64,000 nt of DNA from Marinithermus hydrothermalis DSM 14884 (GCF_000195335.1 NC_015387.1:1546001-1610000); one strand, 5' to 3'; positions 42,554-51,374 are shown, counted from the stretch's first letter. Made by a program: numbers and translations. Notes: generated by a model from the letters alone, not told the origin.

Positions 42554-44304
42554 CACTCCACCTCAGCCTCGAGCCGCTGCATGCGGTCCAGCTCCGCGTA
42601 AATCCCGCCCGCCTCGAGCAACGACTCGTGCGTGCCCTCCTCGACCACCCGGCCTTCGTCCAGGACCACGATCCAGTCCGCGTGGCGGAGCGTGCTGGTG
42701 CGGTGCCCGATCAGGATCGTGGTCTGCCGTCCCAGGACCTGCTTCAAGCCGTTCAGGATGCGCGACTCGGTCTCGGTGTCCACCGCGCTCATCGCGTCGT
42801 CCAGGATGAGGATCCGCGGCTGCTTCGCGAGCGCGCGGGCCAACGCGGTGCGCTGGCGCTGCCCGCCCGAAAGCGTTACGCCCCGCTCCCCGAGCGGCGT
42901 CCGGTACTGTTTGGGGAAGTCCAGGATGTCCTCGTGCACGCCCGCGAGTTTCGCGGCCCACACCACGCGCTCCATATCCACCTCGTCCAGCCCGAACGCG
43001 ATGTTCTCCGCGATCTCCTCGGAGAAAAGGAACGGCTCCTGCGGCACCATGCCTACCGCGCCGCGCAGCACCGCGAGGGGGATCGTGCGCACCTCGTGCC
43101 CCCCCACGTAGACCCGGCCCCGCGTGGGTTCAAACAGGCGCGGGATGAGGCTGACCAGCATCGTCTTGCCGCTCCCCGTCCGGCCGGTGATCCCGAGGGT
43201 GGCGCCTTCCGGGATGGTCAGGGTGATCCCCTGCAAAATGGTCCGCCCCCCCAGCTCGAGCCAGACGTCCTCGAACCGCACCTCGCCGCCAAGCGTGCGG
43301 ATCGCGGGGTTCACCTCGGGACCGTCCTGGATGCGCGGCTTCGCCTCGAAAACCTCCTTGAGGCGCGCCCAGCTGGTGGCGGCGCGCTGGAAGATGCCCA
43401 TCACCCACCCAAGGCCCAGGAGAGGCCAGGAGAGCTGGAGCAGGTACGCGTTGAACTGGACGAGCTCGCCGAGGCTCATCGCGCCGCGGATCACGTCCTG
43501 GCCGCCGAACCACAGGACCGTGACCACGGTGAGGCCCGTGAGGAGGCTCATTAATGCGTGCAGCGGCCCCTCCACGCGGGCCAGGGCCAGGCTGCGCTCG
43601 ATGTAGGCCTGGTTGAGCTTCTGGAAGCGCTCGAGCTCGCGTTCCTCGAGGGCGAACCCCTTGACCACGCGGATGCCGGAGAAGTTCTCCTGGGCGTGGG
43701 TGCTGATCCGGTCGAAGACCTCCTGCGCTTCGCGGTAGCGGCGGTGCACCAGGCGCAGCAGGACGCGCAGCGCGATGAACACAGGAGGCACCAGGAGGGT
43801 GATGAGGAAGGCCAGCCGGGCGTTGACCAGGTACATGGAGGCGAAGGCCATGAGCAGGAAGAGCACGATCCGCCAACCTATGTTGATGCCCGGGCCCAGC
43901 ACGTCCCGCACGGCGGAGAGGTCGGTGTTGAGTTTGTTCATCAGGTCCCCCACCCGGGTCTTGCCGTAGTAGTAGGCATCCATGGTGAGGAGCTTCTCGA
44001 ACAGCGCCCGGCGGATCCCGTACTCGACCTCACGGCTCGCGACGATGGAAAGTCTGCGCTGGGCCCAGGAGAAAAGCCCGGCGATCACCCCCGCGAGGAC
44101 GACCAGGCCCGCGTACGTCACGTACGCGTCGGTGCCCTGACCGATCGCGTCGATGGCTTTTCGGAGGAAGTACGGGGCAATGATCACCGCGCCCAGGCTG
44201 AGCAGCCCGAAGGTAAGCCCCAGGGCGTACTTCCAGGCGAAGGGGCGCACGAAGCGCCACACGTCACGGACCAGCGTTAGAACTGACCGGTCAGTTTCCA
44301 TCAT
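42553..44304 (-). CDS. tmrB: heterodimeric ABC exporter subunit, TmrB-like (degenerate site)
   Basis: A 583-residue half-exporter with six helices and an NBD: Walker A TGRTGSGKTMLVSL near 360, canonical signature LSGGQRQRTALARAL near 465, and Walker B ILILDDAMSAVD, where Asp replaces the catalytic Glu. The split of features between the two subunits (LSTGQ + Glu here, LSGGQ + Asp there) is exactly that of TmrA and TmrB. ATG 44304 is immediately followed by ATG 44301; TATTAT ends four bases before the first and seven before the second. The palindrome AACTGACCGGTCAGTT covers codons 3-8, a suitable operator for repression. Confidence 0.9.
   Translation of the reverse strand: MMETDRSVLTLVRDVWRFVRPFAWKYALGLTFGLLSLGAVIIAPYFLRKAIDAIGQGTDAYVTYAGLVVLAGVIAGLFSWAQRRLSIVASREVEYGIRRALFEKLLTMDAYYYGKTRVGDLMNKLNTDLSAVRDVLGPGINIGWRIVLFLLMAFASMYLVNARLAFLITLLVPPVFIALRVLLRLVHRRYREAQEVFDRISTHAQENFSGIRVVKGFALEERELERFQKLNQAYIERSLALARVEGPLHALMSLLTGLTVVTVLWFGGQDVIRGAMSLGELVQFNAYLLQLSWPLLGLGWVMGIFQRAATSWARLKEVFEAKPRIQDGPEVNPAIRTLGGEVRFEDVWLELGGRTILQGITLTIPEGATLGITGRTGSGKTMLVSLIPRLFEPTRGRVYVGGHEVRTIPLAVLRGAVGMVPQEPFLFSEEIAENIAFGLDEVDMERVVWAAKLAGVHEDILDFPKQYRTPLGERGVTLSGGQRQRTALARALAKQPRILILDDAMSAVDTETESRILNGLKQVLGRQTTILIGHRTSTLRHADWIVVLDEGRVVEEGTHESLLEAGGIYAELDRMQRLEAEVE
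44281..44296. promoter_or_regulatory. palindromic operator at the start of the tmrB-like gene
   Basis: AACTGACCGGTCAGTT, a perfect 16-bp palindrome inside the first codons and just after the -10 box. Core CTGACCGGTCAG is identical to the site at 54315 before the MFS exporter. Confidence 0.55.
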
Positions 44305-44396
44305 CTCGATAATACTCCTTCATCCAATCCACCCAAACGCAACATACGCCCTCCGGCGAAGCGCGCCGCAGGGCTTATCCTAGCTCAGGCTAAGCG

Positions 44397-45257
44397 TCAA
44401 AAACGTGCGGCAAGGCGCGCAACCGCCTCGTCCGCCCGCTGCCCCAGGACGAGCACCTCGCTGGGCTTACGCAACCTCCGGGCAATCTTCCGGGCCAGGG
44501 AGGCCACCGCAGGGTTCTCGTCCTCCACCAGAAGCAGCACGCCCTTCACCCGGCCCAACCGGTCCAGGTACCGCGCCGCCCCGGCAAACTCCAGGTCCGT
44601 GGGCAGGTCCAGCTTCAACCCCATCCGCGCGCCTTCCTCGCGCAGGAAGGCCGGCGACCGGTCCGGATAATACGGGGCCAGATCCTCTTCCCGCAGCGCC
44701 TCCAGCACCTCCGGGTATAGCCGCGCGTCCTCCAAGAGGTACGGCTCGGCCGCAAGCCCCACCAAAGGACGCGAGGCGTCCAGCGAACCCCCCGGCGTGT
44801 AGGGACGGATCAAGTGCTGGGTGCGCTCGAGGGCCCGACGCACAATCTGGGGGTTGCGCACCAGCACCTGCCCAACCTCTGCGGCGGTGCCTTTGGTGTG
44901 CTCGGTCAGCTCCGCGGGTACCCGCAACACGGGCGGCAACCCAGGCACCACGCGGACCAGCATGCTCACCAAGTCCGCCGTCCAAGGGTTCTGCCCCCCG
45001 CCGCGCTCGCTCTCCACGCCGAACTGAGCGTCCGGGAGGAGCAGGTGGTCCACCCCCCTCTCCTTCAGCTCCAGCACCCGCGCCACCACAAGCCGTACGG
45101 GCCGCCCTCCCTCCAACCCCGCCAGGTCCGCACGCGCCAAAGCCGCGTCCACCGCCTCCGCGGGGCGCACGACCTCCACGCCCAATTCACGCAGGTACGC
45201 TTCCCAAAACGGGAGGTACCGCCGGTCCAGCCACGTGTCGAGAACACCAACGCGCAT
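44397..45257 (-). CDS. CoA-substrate enzyme activase-related protein (DUF2229-like)
   Basis: A 286-residue protein that resembles the C-terminal half of 2-hydroxyacyl-CoA dehydratase activators and the HgdB-like activase-related family: RVGVLDTWLDRRYLPFWEAYLRELG at the start (quoted partly), VDHLLLPDAQFGVESERGG, NPWTADLVSMLVR, GLAAEPYLLEDARLYPE and a late KGVLLLVEDENPAVASLARK. The cysteines that hold the [4Fe-4S] cluster in true family members are absent, so I doubt it is a functional dehydratase component. The ATG at 45257 is preferred over a TTG codon before it. Upstream is M20 peptidase, downstream the ABC exporter. Function unknown. Confidence 0.6.
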   Translation of the reverse strand: MRVGVLDTWLDRRYLPFWEAYLRELGVEVVRPAEAVDAALARADLAGLEGGRPVRLVVARVLELKERGVDHLLLPDAQFGVESERGGGQNPWTADLVSMLVRVVPGLPPVLRVPAELTEHTKGTAAEVGQVLVRNPQIVRRALERTQHLIRPYTPGGSLDASRPLVGLAAEPYLLEDARLYPEVLEALREEDLAPYYPDRSPAFLREEGARMGLKLDLPTDLEFAGAARYLDRLGRVKGVLLLVEDENPAVASLARKIARRLRKPSEVLVLGQRADEAVARLAARF

Positions 45258-45288
45258 CAAGCCCCCATCTTACTCCCAACAAAACCCT

Positions 45289-46320
45289 TTAGCGCAAACC
45301 CCGCCCCACCCCGGCGGCCGTCAACTCCCGCACAAAGCGCAGCAACACCCGACGCCCCACGCGCAACGACGCTGGATCCACCCACTCCCCCGGCGTGTGC
45401 GCCCCGCCGCCGCGGTACACGCCGATCCCCAAAGCAGGAATCCCCGCCTCAACCGCCGCGCTCGCATCCGTCGAGCCCGCCTGGCGCAGCACCCTGACCC
45501 CCTCCGCCCAACACGCGGCCTCCGCCAGTGCCAGCAACCCCTCCGGCGCGGTGCGCCCCACCGGTCGGCGGCCCAACACCTCCACCTCGAGCCGTACCCC
45601 CACCCGTTGCGCAGCCGCCATCAGCGCCTGCCGCACCCCCCCCTCAAGGGCCCGCAACTCGCCCGGCTCGAGCGCCCTCAGGTCCAGCTCGCACCCCGCC
45701 TCGCGAGGCAGGGCGTTGATCGCCTCTCCTCCCCACACCCGCCCCGCGTTCACGGCCGTGTCCGCCCCCCGCGCCAGCGCGTACGCCTCCGCGAGCGCTT
45801 CCCCAAGAGCCCGGACCGGGTTCGGTGCCTTTCGGTCCCCCCAGGCATGCCCGCCCGGCCCTAAAAACCGCGCCCGCAACCGCACCGAACCCAGCGCTCG
45901 CTCCACCAGACTGCCCAGGTATCCATCCACCGCAACGAAAACCTCGGGCTTAAGGGCCCGCACCAAGGCCCGCGCGCCCTTAAGGTTCCCAAGCCCCTCC
46001 TCCCCCACGGTGAAGGCCAACACCACGCCCTCCGGGACCTCCCCCGCGAGGCTCGCCAGCACCGCGACGCCGCTCGAGTTATCCCCCACCCCCGGTCCCC
46101 ACCACGCCCCTTCCGCCTCGCGGAGCGGGGTGGGCTCGAGGACCGTGTCGATGTGGGCGGCCAGCACCACCGTACCACGACCCACCCAGAGGTTTCCGAG
46201 AGCGTCCCGGCGCGGCTCCATCCCGCGTTGGCGGAAGTAAACCTCGAGGAAGTGGGCGCGTTCGGCTTCGGTGCGTAAGGGCGCGAAGGCGCGCAGAAGG
46301 TCCAGCACCGCGTGCGGCAT
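45289..46320 (-). CDS. M20 family metallopeptidase
   Basis: A 343-residue dizinc peptidase. AHIDTVLEP (H, near 55), GPGVGDNSSGVAVLA (D, near 75), VGEEGLGN (E-E, near 106), a lid dimerisation domain with GPGGHAW near 153, and late HTPGEWVDP (H, near 312). It resembles peptidase T-like and N-acetyl-ornithine/lysine deacetylase relatives; substrate could be a peptide or an N-acylated amino acid. It could take part in lysine biosynthesis, but no lys genes are adjacent, so I do not use a symbol. ATG 46320 follows GAGGAG formed at the end of the upstream gene, 9 nt away. Confidence 0.85.
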   Translation of the reverse strand: MPHAVLDLLRAFAPLRTEAERAHFLEVYFRQRGMEPRRDALGNLWVGRGTVVLAAHIDTVLEPTPLREAEGAWWGPGVGDNSSGVAVLASLAGEVPEGVVLAFTVGEEGLGNLKGARALVRALKPEVFVAVDGYLGSLVERALGSVRLRARFLGPGGHAWGDRKAPNPVRALGEALAEAYALARGADTAVNAGRVWGGEAINALPREAGCELDLRALEPGELRALEGGVRQALMAAAQRVGVRLEVEVLGRRPVGRTAPEGLLALAEAACWAEGVRVLRQAGSTDASAAVEAGIPALGIGVYRGGGAHTPGEWVDPASLRVGRRVLLRFVRELTAAGVGRGLR

Positions 46321-46329
46321 GTCTCGGGG

Positions 46330-46980
46330 TTACTCCTCTGCGTCGGCCAGCCCTTCGCGGATGGCGTACAGGGCGGCCTGGGTGCGGTTGTTGAGGTGCA
46401 GCTTCGCGAAGATCTCGGAGAGCCGGTTGCGCACCGTCTTCTCCGAAAGCCCCAGCTCGTCCGCGATCTCCTGGTTCGTCGCCCCCTGCGCCAACAGCCG
46501 CAGGATCTGCACCTCCCGCTCCGTCAACTCCGCCGCCGGCGCCGTCGTCAGGGCCTCCCGCTTCGCCCGAAAATCCTGGATGATCTGCTCCGCCAGCTCC
46601 CCGTCCAAGAGCACCTCCCCCTGGTGCACCCGGCGGATCGCGTCGATCAGCTCCTCGGCCTGCGCGTCCTTGAGCAAATACCCCCGCGCCCCGGCCTTGA
46701 CCGCCTCGAAGACGTACGCGTCCTGCCGGTACATGGTGAGCATGATCACCCGGGCCTCCGGGAACTCCCGCAGGATCTCCTGCGTGGCCTGCACCCCGTC
46801 CAGCTCCGGCATCTGGATGTCCATCAGAATCACGTCGGGACGCGTGGCGAGCGCCGTGCGCAGCGCCTCCCGCCCGTTCCCCGCCTCCCCGATCACCCGG
46901 AACTCCGGCTCGGCCTCCAGCAGCGTCCTGAGCCCCTGCCGGAACAGGGCGTGATCGTCCGCAAGCAGAATCCGGATCAT
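46330..46980 (-). CDS. NarL/FixJ-type response regulator
   Basis: A 216-residue two-component regulator. Receiver domain about 1-120 with the acidic pair LADDH (D8, D9), phospho-acceptor Asp in [13 protein letters not shown] (D54), and Lys in YLLKDA (about K105); LuxR-type HTH about 150-205 ([28 protein letters not shown]...). The signal-transducing kinase is not adjacent, so it is an orphan here; it is followed 9 nt later by the M20 peptidase on the same strand. TAGAAT lies nine bases before the ATG, with GAGGGAG between. Confidence 0.92.
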   Translation of the reverse strand: MIRILLADDHALFRQGLRTLLEAEPEFRVIGEAGNGREALRTALATRPDVILMDIQMPELDGVQATQEILREFPEARVIMLTMYRQDAYVFEAVKAGARGYLLKDAQAEELIDAIRRVHQGEVLLDGELAEQIIQDFRAKREALTTAPAAELTEREVQILRLLAQGATNQEIADELGLSEKTVRNRLSEIFAKLHLNNRTQAALYAIREGLADAEE

Positions 46981-47027
46981 GCTCCCTCAATTCTAAGCGA
47001 AACCGCCGAACTAGAGCCGGCCCGTGT

Positions 47028-47081
47028 TACAATAATTCAGCCCCCTAGGGTGGGGGTACGAGACCACACACAACGAGGGAG
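47028..47081 (+). promoter_or_regulatory. promoter and leader of the dsRBD gene
   Basis: TACAAT (47028-47033) is a good -10 box. The leader then holds a small hairpin CCCCC (47041-47045) with GGGGG (47052-47056) and a GAGGGAG Shine-Dalgarno at 47073-47079. Confidence 0.5.
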
Positions 47082-47084
47082 AAC

Positions 47085-47561
47085 ATGACCCATCCGAAGA
47101 GTGCGCTGATCGCCTACTGCCGCACCAAGGGGCTGGCAGGGCCCGAGTTCGACACCCGCGGCACCGGCCCCGAGCACGACCCCCTCTTCATCAGCGACGT
47201 CATGGTGAACGGCACCGTGGTCGCGACCGGCCAGGGCCGCACCAAACGCGAGGCCGAACGCATCGCCGCGGAACTCGCCTACGAAGCCCTGAAAAGCACC
47301 CACGGCGAGATCGAACGGAAAAGCGGCAGCGGGGGACGCAAGAAGAAGCGCAAATCCAGCGAACCCAGCAACAACGAGTCTTCCCCCGCGCTCACCTCCT
47401 GGCCGATCTTCCCCGAGGTGCTGGCCGAAGCGCTCCGGATCGCGAACCAACGCCTCCCCAACGGCCTGAAAGGACTCGAGGCCGCCGAGCAGGTCACGCG
47501 CCTCACCGCGGAGATCTACAAGGGACTGCTGGAGGACCTGACGGCCGAAGCAACGGAGTAG
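47085..47561 (+). CDS. stand-alone double-stranded RNA-binding domain protein
   Basis: A 158-residue protein. Residues about 3-72 match the dsRBD of RNase III and Staufen-like proteins: PKSALIAYCRTKGL (helix 1), GPEHDPLFISDVMVNG (the GPxH loop that enters the minor groove), and QGRTKREAERIAAELAYEALK (the basic KKxAK-type helix). A Lys-rich, glycine/serine linker (about 76-100; GGRKKKRKSS) and a predicted helical tail (about 102-158) follow. No RNase III catalytic domain (no ERLEFLGD motif) is present, so it should bind structured RNA without cutting it. It may chaperone dsRNA or dimerise via the tail. Divergent from the response regulator. Confidence 0.82.
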   Translation: MTHPKSALIAYCRTKGLAGPEFDTRGTGPEHDPLFISDVMVNGTVVATGQGRTKREAERIAAELAYEALKSTHGEIERKSGSGGRKKKRKSSEPSNNESSPALTSWPIFPEVLAEALRIANQRLPNGLKGLEAAEQVTRLTAEIYKGLLEDLTAEATE

Positions 47562-47573
47562 GCCGAGATCAGT

Positions 47574-48704
47574 TCAGTACACGAACTCACGGATGTCGTA
47601 ACGGCTCGCCCGCACCCCCAAGCGGCGCACGGCGGCCGCGAGGCGCGCCAGTTCCGCCTCCACCTCCTCAGGGAGCATCGGTTCCAGGCCCGCCGCTTCG
47701 CGCAGCCGGGCGTATGCCGAGGTGGGGTGCTCCACAAACGGCGAGACGTAAACCAGGTCCTTCGCGTCCAGCGGCATCTCGCGTAACGCCTCGAGCGTGG
47801 CCTGGGCGTGCCGTTCGCGGTACGCCCGCCCCCCCACGCCTACCATCACGATCAGGCCCACGCCGAGCCCCGCTTGCTTTAGTTCCCCCACGAAGCGCAC
47901 GAGCTCGGCCCGCGAGCCGGGCTTGTTGAGGAAGGCCAGCAGCGCGTCCAGGCCGGTCTCCATCCCGACGTACACCCGCTCGAGGCCCATCGTCTTGAGG
48001 GCCCGCCACTCCTCCAGGGTGTGCCGCTCCCCGGTGAAGACGTCGATAAAGCCGTACACCGGCCGGTCCGGAAAGGTCGCACGGGCCGCTTCCACGAGCG
48101 GAGCAAGCCGGTTCAACGAAAGCGCCAGGGCGTTCCCGTCCGCAAGGAAGATCCCTTTACGCAAGGCGAGGCCGCGCCCCAAAAACGCCCGGACCGCCTC
48201 CGCGTGCGCCGTGAACTCCGGGAGGTTGCGGGCACGGAACGGGCGGTCTGCGTAGAAGGTGCAGAAGGTACAGCGGTTCCAGGTGCACCCCTCGGTGGCC
48301 TGGAGGACGACCGCGAAATACTGGTCCGGCGGCAGGATCGAGATGGGCTTGTACACCTTAAGGAACCGCTCGCGTTCCGCCCACAAGCGCTCGGGTGTCC
48401 ACCGGAGGACCTCCGCCTCCAGCCGCGCCCGCAACGCCGGGCCGGCCTCTCGCCACGCACGCTCGGCGAGTGCGTAGGCCTCGCGAAAGACCGCGAGGGC
48501 CTCCTCCACGTCCAAAACCCGCCGCACCCGCCGCCCCCCCTCCCGCACGCGCAGGTGCACCTCCGAGGCCAGACTGCGCTTATAGGTGCGCCCTGCCGCA
48601 AAGTAGGTGAGGAGACGCCCCTCCCGATCGAAACTCACGACGTGCGCACGGTCGGGGCTCACAACCGTCGCTTCGGGCCGAAGTTCGGCCAATAGCACGC
48701 TCAT
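47574..48704 (-). CDS. radical SAM protein with CX4CX2C cluster motif
   Basis: A 376-residue enzyme. The cluster motif is C-TWNR-C-TF-C (near 139-147), with four residues between the first two cysteines rather than the usual three, in TEGCTWNRCTFCTFYADRPF. SAM-binding motifs FLADGNALAL and GFIDVFTGE, and ETGLDALLAFLNKPGS follow in TIM-barrel order. The first ~110 residues are an extra helical domain. Related proteins exist in several phyla with unknown reactions. ATG 48704 or GTG 48698: TAGAAT ends right at the ATG and six bases before the GTG, so the GTG would fit a leaderless start better. It shares a promoter region with the APH-fold gene. Confidence 0.85.
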   Translation of the reverse strand: MSVLLAELRPEATVVSPDRAHVVSFDREGRLLTYFAAGRTYKRSLASEVHLRVREGGRRVRRVLDVEEALAVFREAYALAERAWREAGPALRARLEAEVLRWTPERLWAERERFLKVYKPISILPPDQYFAVVLQATEGCTWNRCTFCTFYADRPFRARNLPEFTAHAEAVRAFLGRGLALRKGIFLADGNALALSLNRLAPLVEAARATFPDRPVYGFIDVFTGERHTLEEWRALKTMGLERVYVGMETGLDALLAFLNKPGSRAELVRFVGELKQAGLGVGLIVMVGVGGRAYRERHAQATLEALREMPLDAKDLVYVSPFVEHPTSAYARLREAAGLEPMLPEEVEAELARLAAAVRRLGVRASRYDIREFVY

Positions 48705-48710
48705 ATTCTA
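48704..48710. promoter_or_regulatory. shared, overlapping -10 boxes of divergent genes
   Basis: TATTCT on the plus strand (48704-48709) and TAGAAT on the minus strand (48710-48705) overlap by five bases. The plus start (GTG 48721) lies 11 nt beyond; the minus start is ATG 48704 or GTG 48698. Confidence 0.5.
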
Positions 48711-48720
48711 TGATGGGCGC

Positions 48721-49566
48721 GTGGCGCAGCGTTCGGTCCCCCTCACCGTCGTTCGGATGCTCGAGGCCCGCTTCGGCTTCCCCCTCACCCTGGTCGGGGA
48801 CGGCCTCGAGGCCCGCGTGTTGCGCGGAGGGCCTTACGTCTTCAAGGTGTACGCCCCTCCCGAACGCGCCCTCGTCCGCCGGGAAGCGCGTAACATGGCC
48901 CGGGCTGGACTCAGCGAACGCGTGGTGGAGGTGCTGGACGATGCGACGCTGGACGGGTACGGTGCACTCATCATGCAAGCGTTCGAAGGGCAACCGCTCA
49001 CCGCCGCGCGCTTTAACGACCGGGTCCTCGCGTACCTCTCCGGGTTCTTGCAACGCCTGCACACCCTGCCCGAGGCGGGGCGCACCTCGAGCACCGAGCT
49101 CGCCGCGCGGCTGGACGCTTTCGCTCAGGCGCTGCGCGACCTACCCGAGGCCACGGAGCTGATCCAGCAACTCAAGGGGCACCTCGCTCAAGTGGGCGGG
49201 GTGACGCACCGCTTTAGCCACCGGGACCTTTGGGCTGGGAACATCCTGGTGCGCGAAGGGGGAGAGATCCTGATCGTGGACTGGGCCCGCGCGGGTGGGG
49301 AGGACCCCGCCCGGGACCTGGCCATCCTGAAGACCGGCACGCTGGATCTCTTGGGCGAAGCGGCCGCTACCCACACCCTGCGGCGCATCGTGCGGCAGTA
49401 CCCGGAGCCCCAAGCCCTCTGGGCGCGCCTGCGGTTCTACGTGCCGCTAACCTACTTGCACGACCTATACTGGTTCCGCACCAAGCACCCCGAGGGGTTC
49501 GCGGAGGCCGTGCGGGACAAGCTCCCACGCGCCCGGCGTTTTTACGAAGCGTTCACCCCGCTGTGA
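48721..49566 (+). CDS. APH-fold phosphotransferase family protein
   Basis: A 281-residue kinase-like protein of the aminoglycoside phosphotransferase/choline kinase superfamily. N-lobe with GDGLEARVLRGGPYVFKVYAPP (nucleotide loop and Lys), HRDLWAGNILV (catalytic Asp, near 166) and ILIVDWARAGGEDPARDLA (metal-binding Asp, near 184). Substrate may be a small alcohol or amine; resistance function cannot be assumed. GTG 48721 is in the right place for the fold's first strand (VAQRSVPLTVV). Not in an operon with upp, which follows 13 nt later with its own box. Confidence 0.8.
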   Translation: MAQRSVPLTVVRMLEARFGFPLTLVGDGLEARVLRGGPYVFKVYAPPERALVRREARNMARAGLSERVVEVLDDATLDGYGALIMQAFEGQPLTAARFNDRVLAYLSGFLQRLHTLPEAGRTSSTELAARLDAFAQALRDLPEATELIQQLKGHLAQVGGVTHRFSHRDLWAGNILVREGGEILIVDWARAGGEDPARDLAILKTGTLDLLGEAAATHTLRRIVRQYPEPQALWARLRFYVPLTYLHDLYWFRTKHPEGFAEAVRDKLPRARRFYEAFTPL

Positions 49567-49579
49567 TAGCCTTTGAGGG

Positions 49580-50206
49580 ATGAAGGTCACGGTTGTGGAT
49601 CACCCCCTTATTCAACACAAGCTGGCCCTTCTTCGGGACGAACGCACCGGAAGCAAGGACTTCCGAGAGCTCATGGCCGAGGTCTCGATGCTCATGGCGT
49701 ACGAGGCCATGCGCGATCTGGAGCTCGAGGAGATCACCGTCAAGACCCCAGTCGCCTACGCGCGGGCGTACACCCTCTCGGGGAAGAAGCTCGCCCTGGT
49801 CGCGGTACTTCGGGCGGGGCTGGTGATGGTGGAGGGCATCGTGCGCCTGGTGCCGGCCGCCAAGGTAGGGCACATCGGGTTGTACCGCGATCCAGAGTCG
49901 CTCGCACCCGTCGAGTACTACGCGAAACTCCCGCAGGACATCCACGAGCGCCGGGTCTTCCTCACCGACCCCATGCTCGCCACCGGGGGCAGCGCCGCGC
50001 GGGCCCTTCAGATTCTGAAGGATAAAGGCGCGACCTCCATCAAGCTCATGAGCATCCTCGCGGCCCCCGAGGGCATCGAGCGGGTGCAGCGAGAACACCC
50101 GGACGTGGAGATCGTGACCGCGGCGGTGGACGAACGGCTGAACGAGAAAGGGTACATCGTGCCGGGCCTGGGCGACGCCGGGGACCGGATCTACGGAACG
50201 AAGTGA
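49580..50206 (+). CDS. upp: uracil phosphoribosyltransferase
   Basis: A 208-residue salvage enzyme making UMP from uracil and PRPP. The opening [54 protein letters not shown], the PRPP loop [17 protein letters not shown] near 129, and [30 protein letters not shown] at the end are all diagnostic (quoted in parts elsewhere). TAGCCT lies seven bases before the ATG, together with a GAGGG, so initiation could be either leaderless or SD-led. A short gap leads to the WecA-like gene, which probably shares its transcript. Confidence 0.96.
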   Translation: MKVTVVDHPLIQHKLALLRDERTGSKDFRELMAEVSMLMAYEAMRDLELEEITVKTPVAYARAYTLSGKKLALVAVLRAGLVMVEGIVRLVPAAKVGHIGLYRDPESLAPVEYYAKLPQDIHERRVFLTDPMLATGGSAARALQILKDKGATSIKLMSILAAPEGIERVQREHPDVEIVTAAVDERLNEKGYIVPGLGDAGDRIYGTK

Positions 50207-50231
50207 CCCCGTACCGTTCCTAAAGGAGCTT

Positions 50232-51374
50232 ATGCCCGAACCCCTCGAGCGTTTCCTGTGGAGCCTGGGCGTCGCGGACCCCACCGGTCCCGGGTGGCTG
50301 GCCGTGGTGGGCACCTTCGTACTCGCCGCGGTCGCCACCTGGCGGTTCATCCCCACGGTGCGGGCCTTCGCTTTGAAGGTAGGGTGGGCCGACCCGCCCT
50401 CCCCGCGCCGCCTGAACCGCACCCCGCTCCCTAACGCCGGGGGGCTCGCGATCTATGGGGGGGTGTGGGTCGCGCTGGTGCTGGCGTTTCTCTTGCGCCC
50501 CAACGTCCTGGTGGACGTCCAGCTCCAGGTGTTCGCGATCATGCTCGGGGGAGCGGTGCTCGTCCTCACGGGATTCGTGGACGACCAGTTCGGGCTGCCG
50601 CCCCTGTTTCGCCTGGGCGTGCAGGTCCTCACCGCGCTGTTGCTCTACGCGACCGGGATCCGCATCGAAGCCGCGTTCGGCTCGCCGATTGATCCCGCTC
50701 TTTCCTTCCTCCTCACGATCCTCTGGATCGTGGGCGTCACCAACGCGATGAACTTGATCGACGGGGTGGACGGCCTTGCGGGCGGTGTGGGGTTCATCAC
50801 CGCGATGAGCCTCCTCGCGGCCTCCGCCCAGTTCGAAACCCGGGCGGCGGCCACCCTGGTCCTCGCCGCCTTGGGCGGGGCCGCGCTCGGTTTCCTCCGG
50901 CACAACCTGCACCCCTCGCGGATCATCATGGGGGACGCCGGCGCGTACTTTTTCGGGTACGTCCTCGCCGCGAGCAGCATCCTCGGTAACCTCAAGATCA
51001 CCACCGTCTTCGCCCTCTTCCCCCCCCTCCTCTTCCTCCTCATCCCGGTCGTGGACACGGCCCAGGTCATCGTGCGCCGCCTTTTGGCGGGCAAGAACCC
51101 CCTCTCCACACCGGGCAAGGACCACCTGCACCACCGCCTTTTGGCCCGCGGGCTCTCGCAACACCAGGTGGCCTACCTCCTCTGGGGCGCCACGCTCCTC
51201 GCGAACCTCGCTGCGATGCTCGTGCAGGGCATGAACTACCCGACCGTCCTCACCACGGCTGGCGGCACGACCCTCCTGCTCGGTTTCGCCGTCTGGCGCC
51301 GCAGGCGCGCCGCGCAGCGCGAAGCCCAAACACCAGATCCCAACTCCACCGATCCCGAGGCGCAAACCCGATGA
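50232..51374 (+). CDS. wecA: undecaprenyl-phosphate GlcNAc-1-phosphate transferase, WecA/TagO-like
   Basis: A 380-residue polytopic enzyme with about ten helices that starts cell-wall polysaccharide synthesis by loading a sugar-1-phosphate on undecaprenyl phosphate. Family motifs: GFVDDQFGL (DD, near 115), [12 protein letters not shown] near 174, [11 protein letters not shown] near 235, and the cytoplasmic His cluster [10 protein letters not shown] near 296. A WecA/MraY paralogue; followed by the WecB-like epimerase (ATGA overlap), which supports a polysaccharide rather than a peptidoglycan role. ATG 50232 follows AAAGGAG. Confidence 0.9.
   Translation: MPEPLERFLWSLGVADPTGPGWLAVVGTFVLAAVATWRFIPTVRAFALKVGWADPPSPRRLNRTPLPNAGGLAIYGGVWVALVLAFLLRPNVLVDVQLQVFAIMLGGAVLVLTGFVDDQFGLPPLFRLGVQVLTALLLYATGIRIEAAFGSPIDPALSFLLTILWIVGVTNAMNLIDGVDGLAGGVGFITAMSLLAASAQFETRAAATLVLAALGGAALGFLRHNLHPSRIIMGDAGAYFFGYVLAASSILGNLKITTVFALFPPLLFLLIPVVDTAQVIVRRLLAGKNPLSTPGKDHLHHRLLARGLSQHQVAYLLWGATLLANLAAMLVQGMNYPTVLTTAGGTTLLLGFAVWRRRRAAQREAQTPDPNSTDPEAQTR

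Noticed and set aside
44397-45257. Second copy of a gene related to the partial gene at 1-285
   Set aside because: Both begin MRV, but the rest does not align by eye.
45289-46320. LysK (N-acetyl-lysine deacetylase)
   Set aside because: M20 fold fits, but no lysW/lysX neighbours and no specific motif, so I keep the family name.
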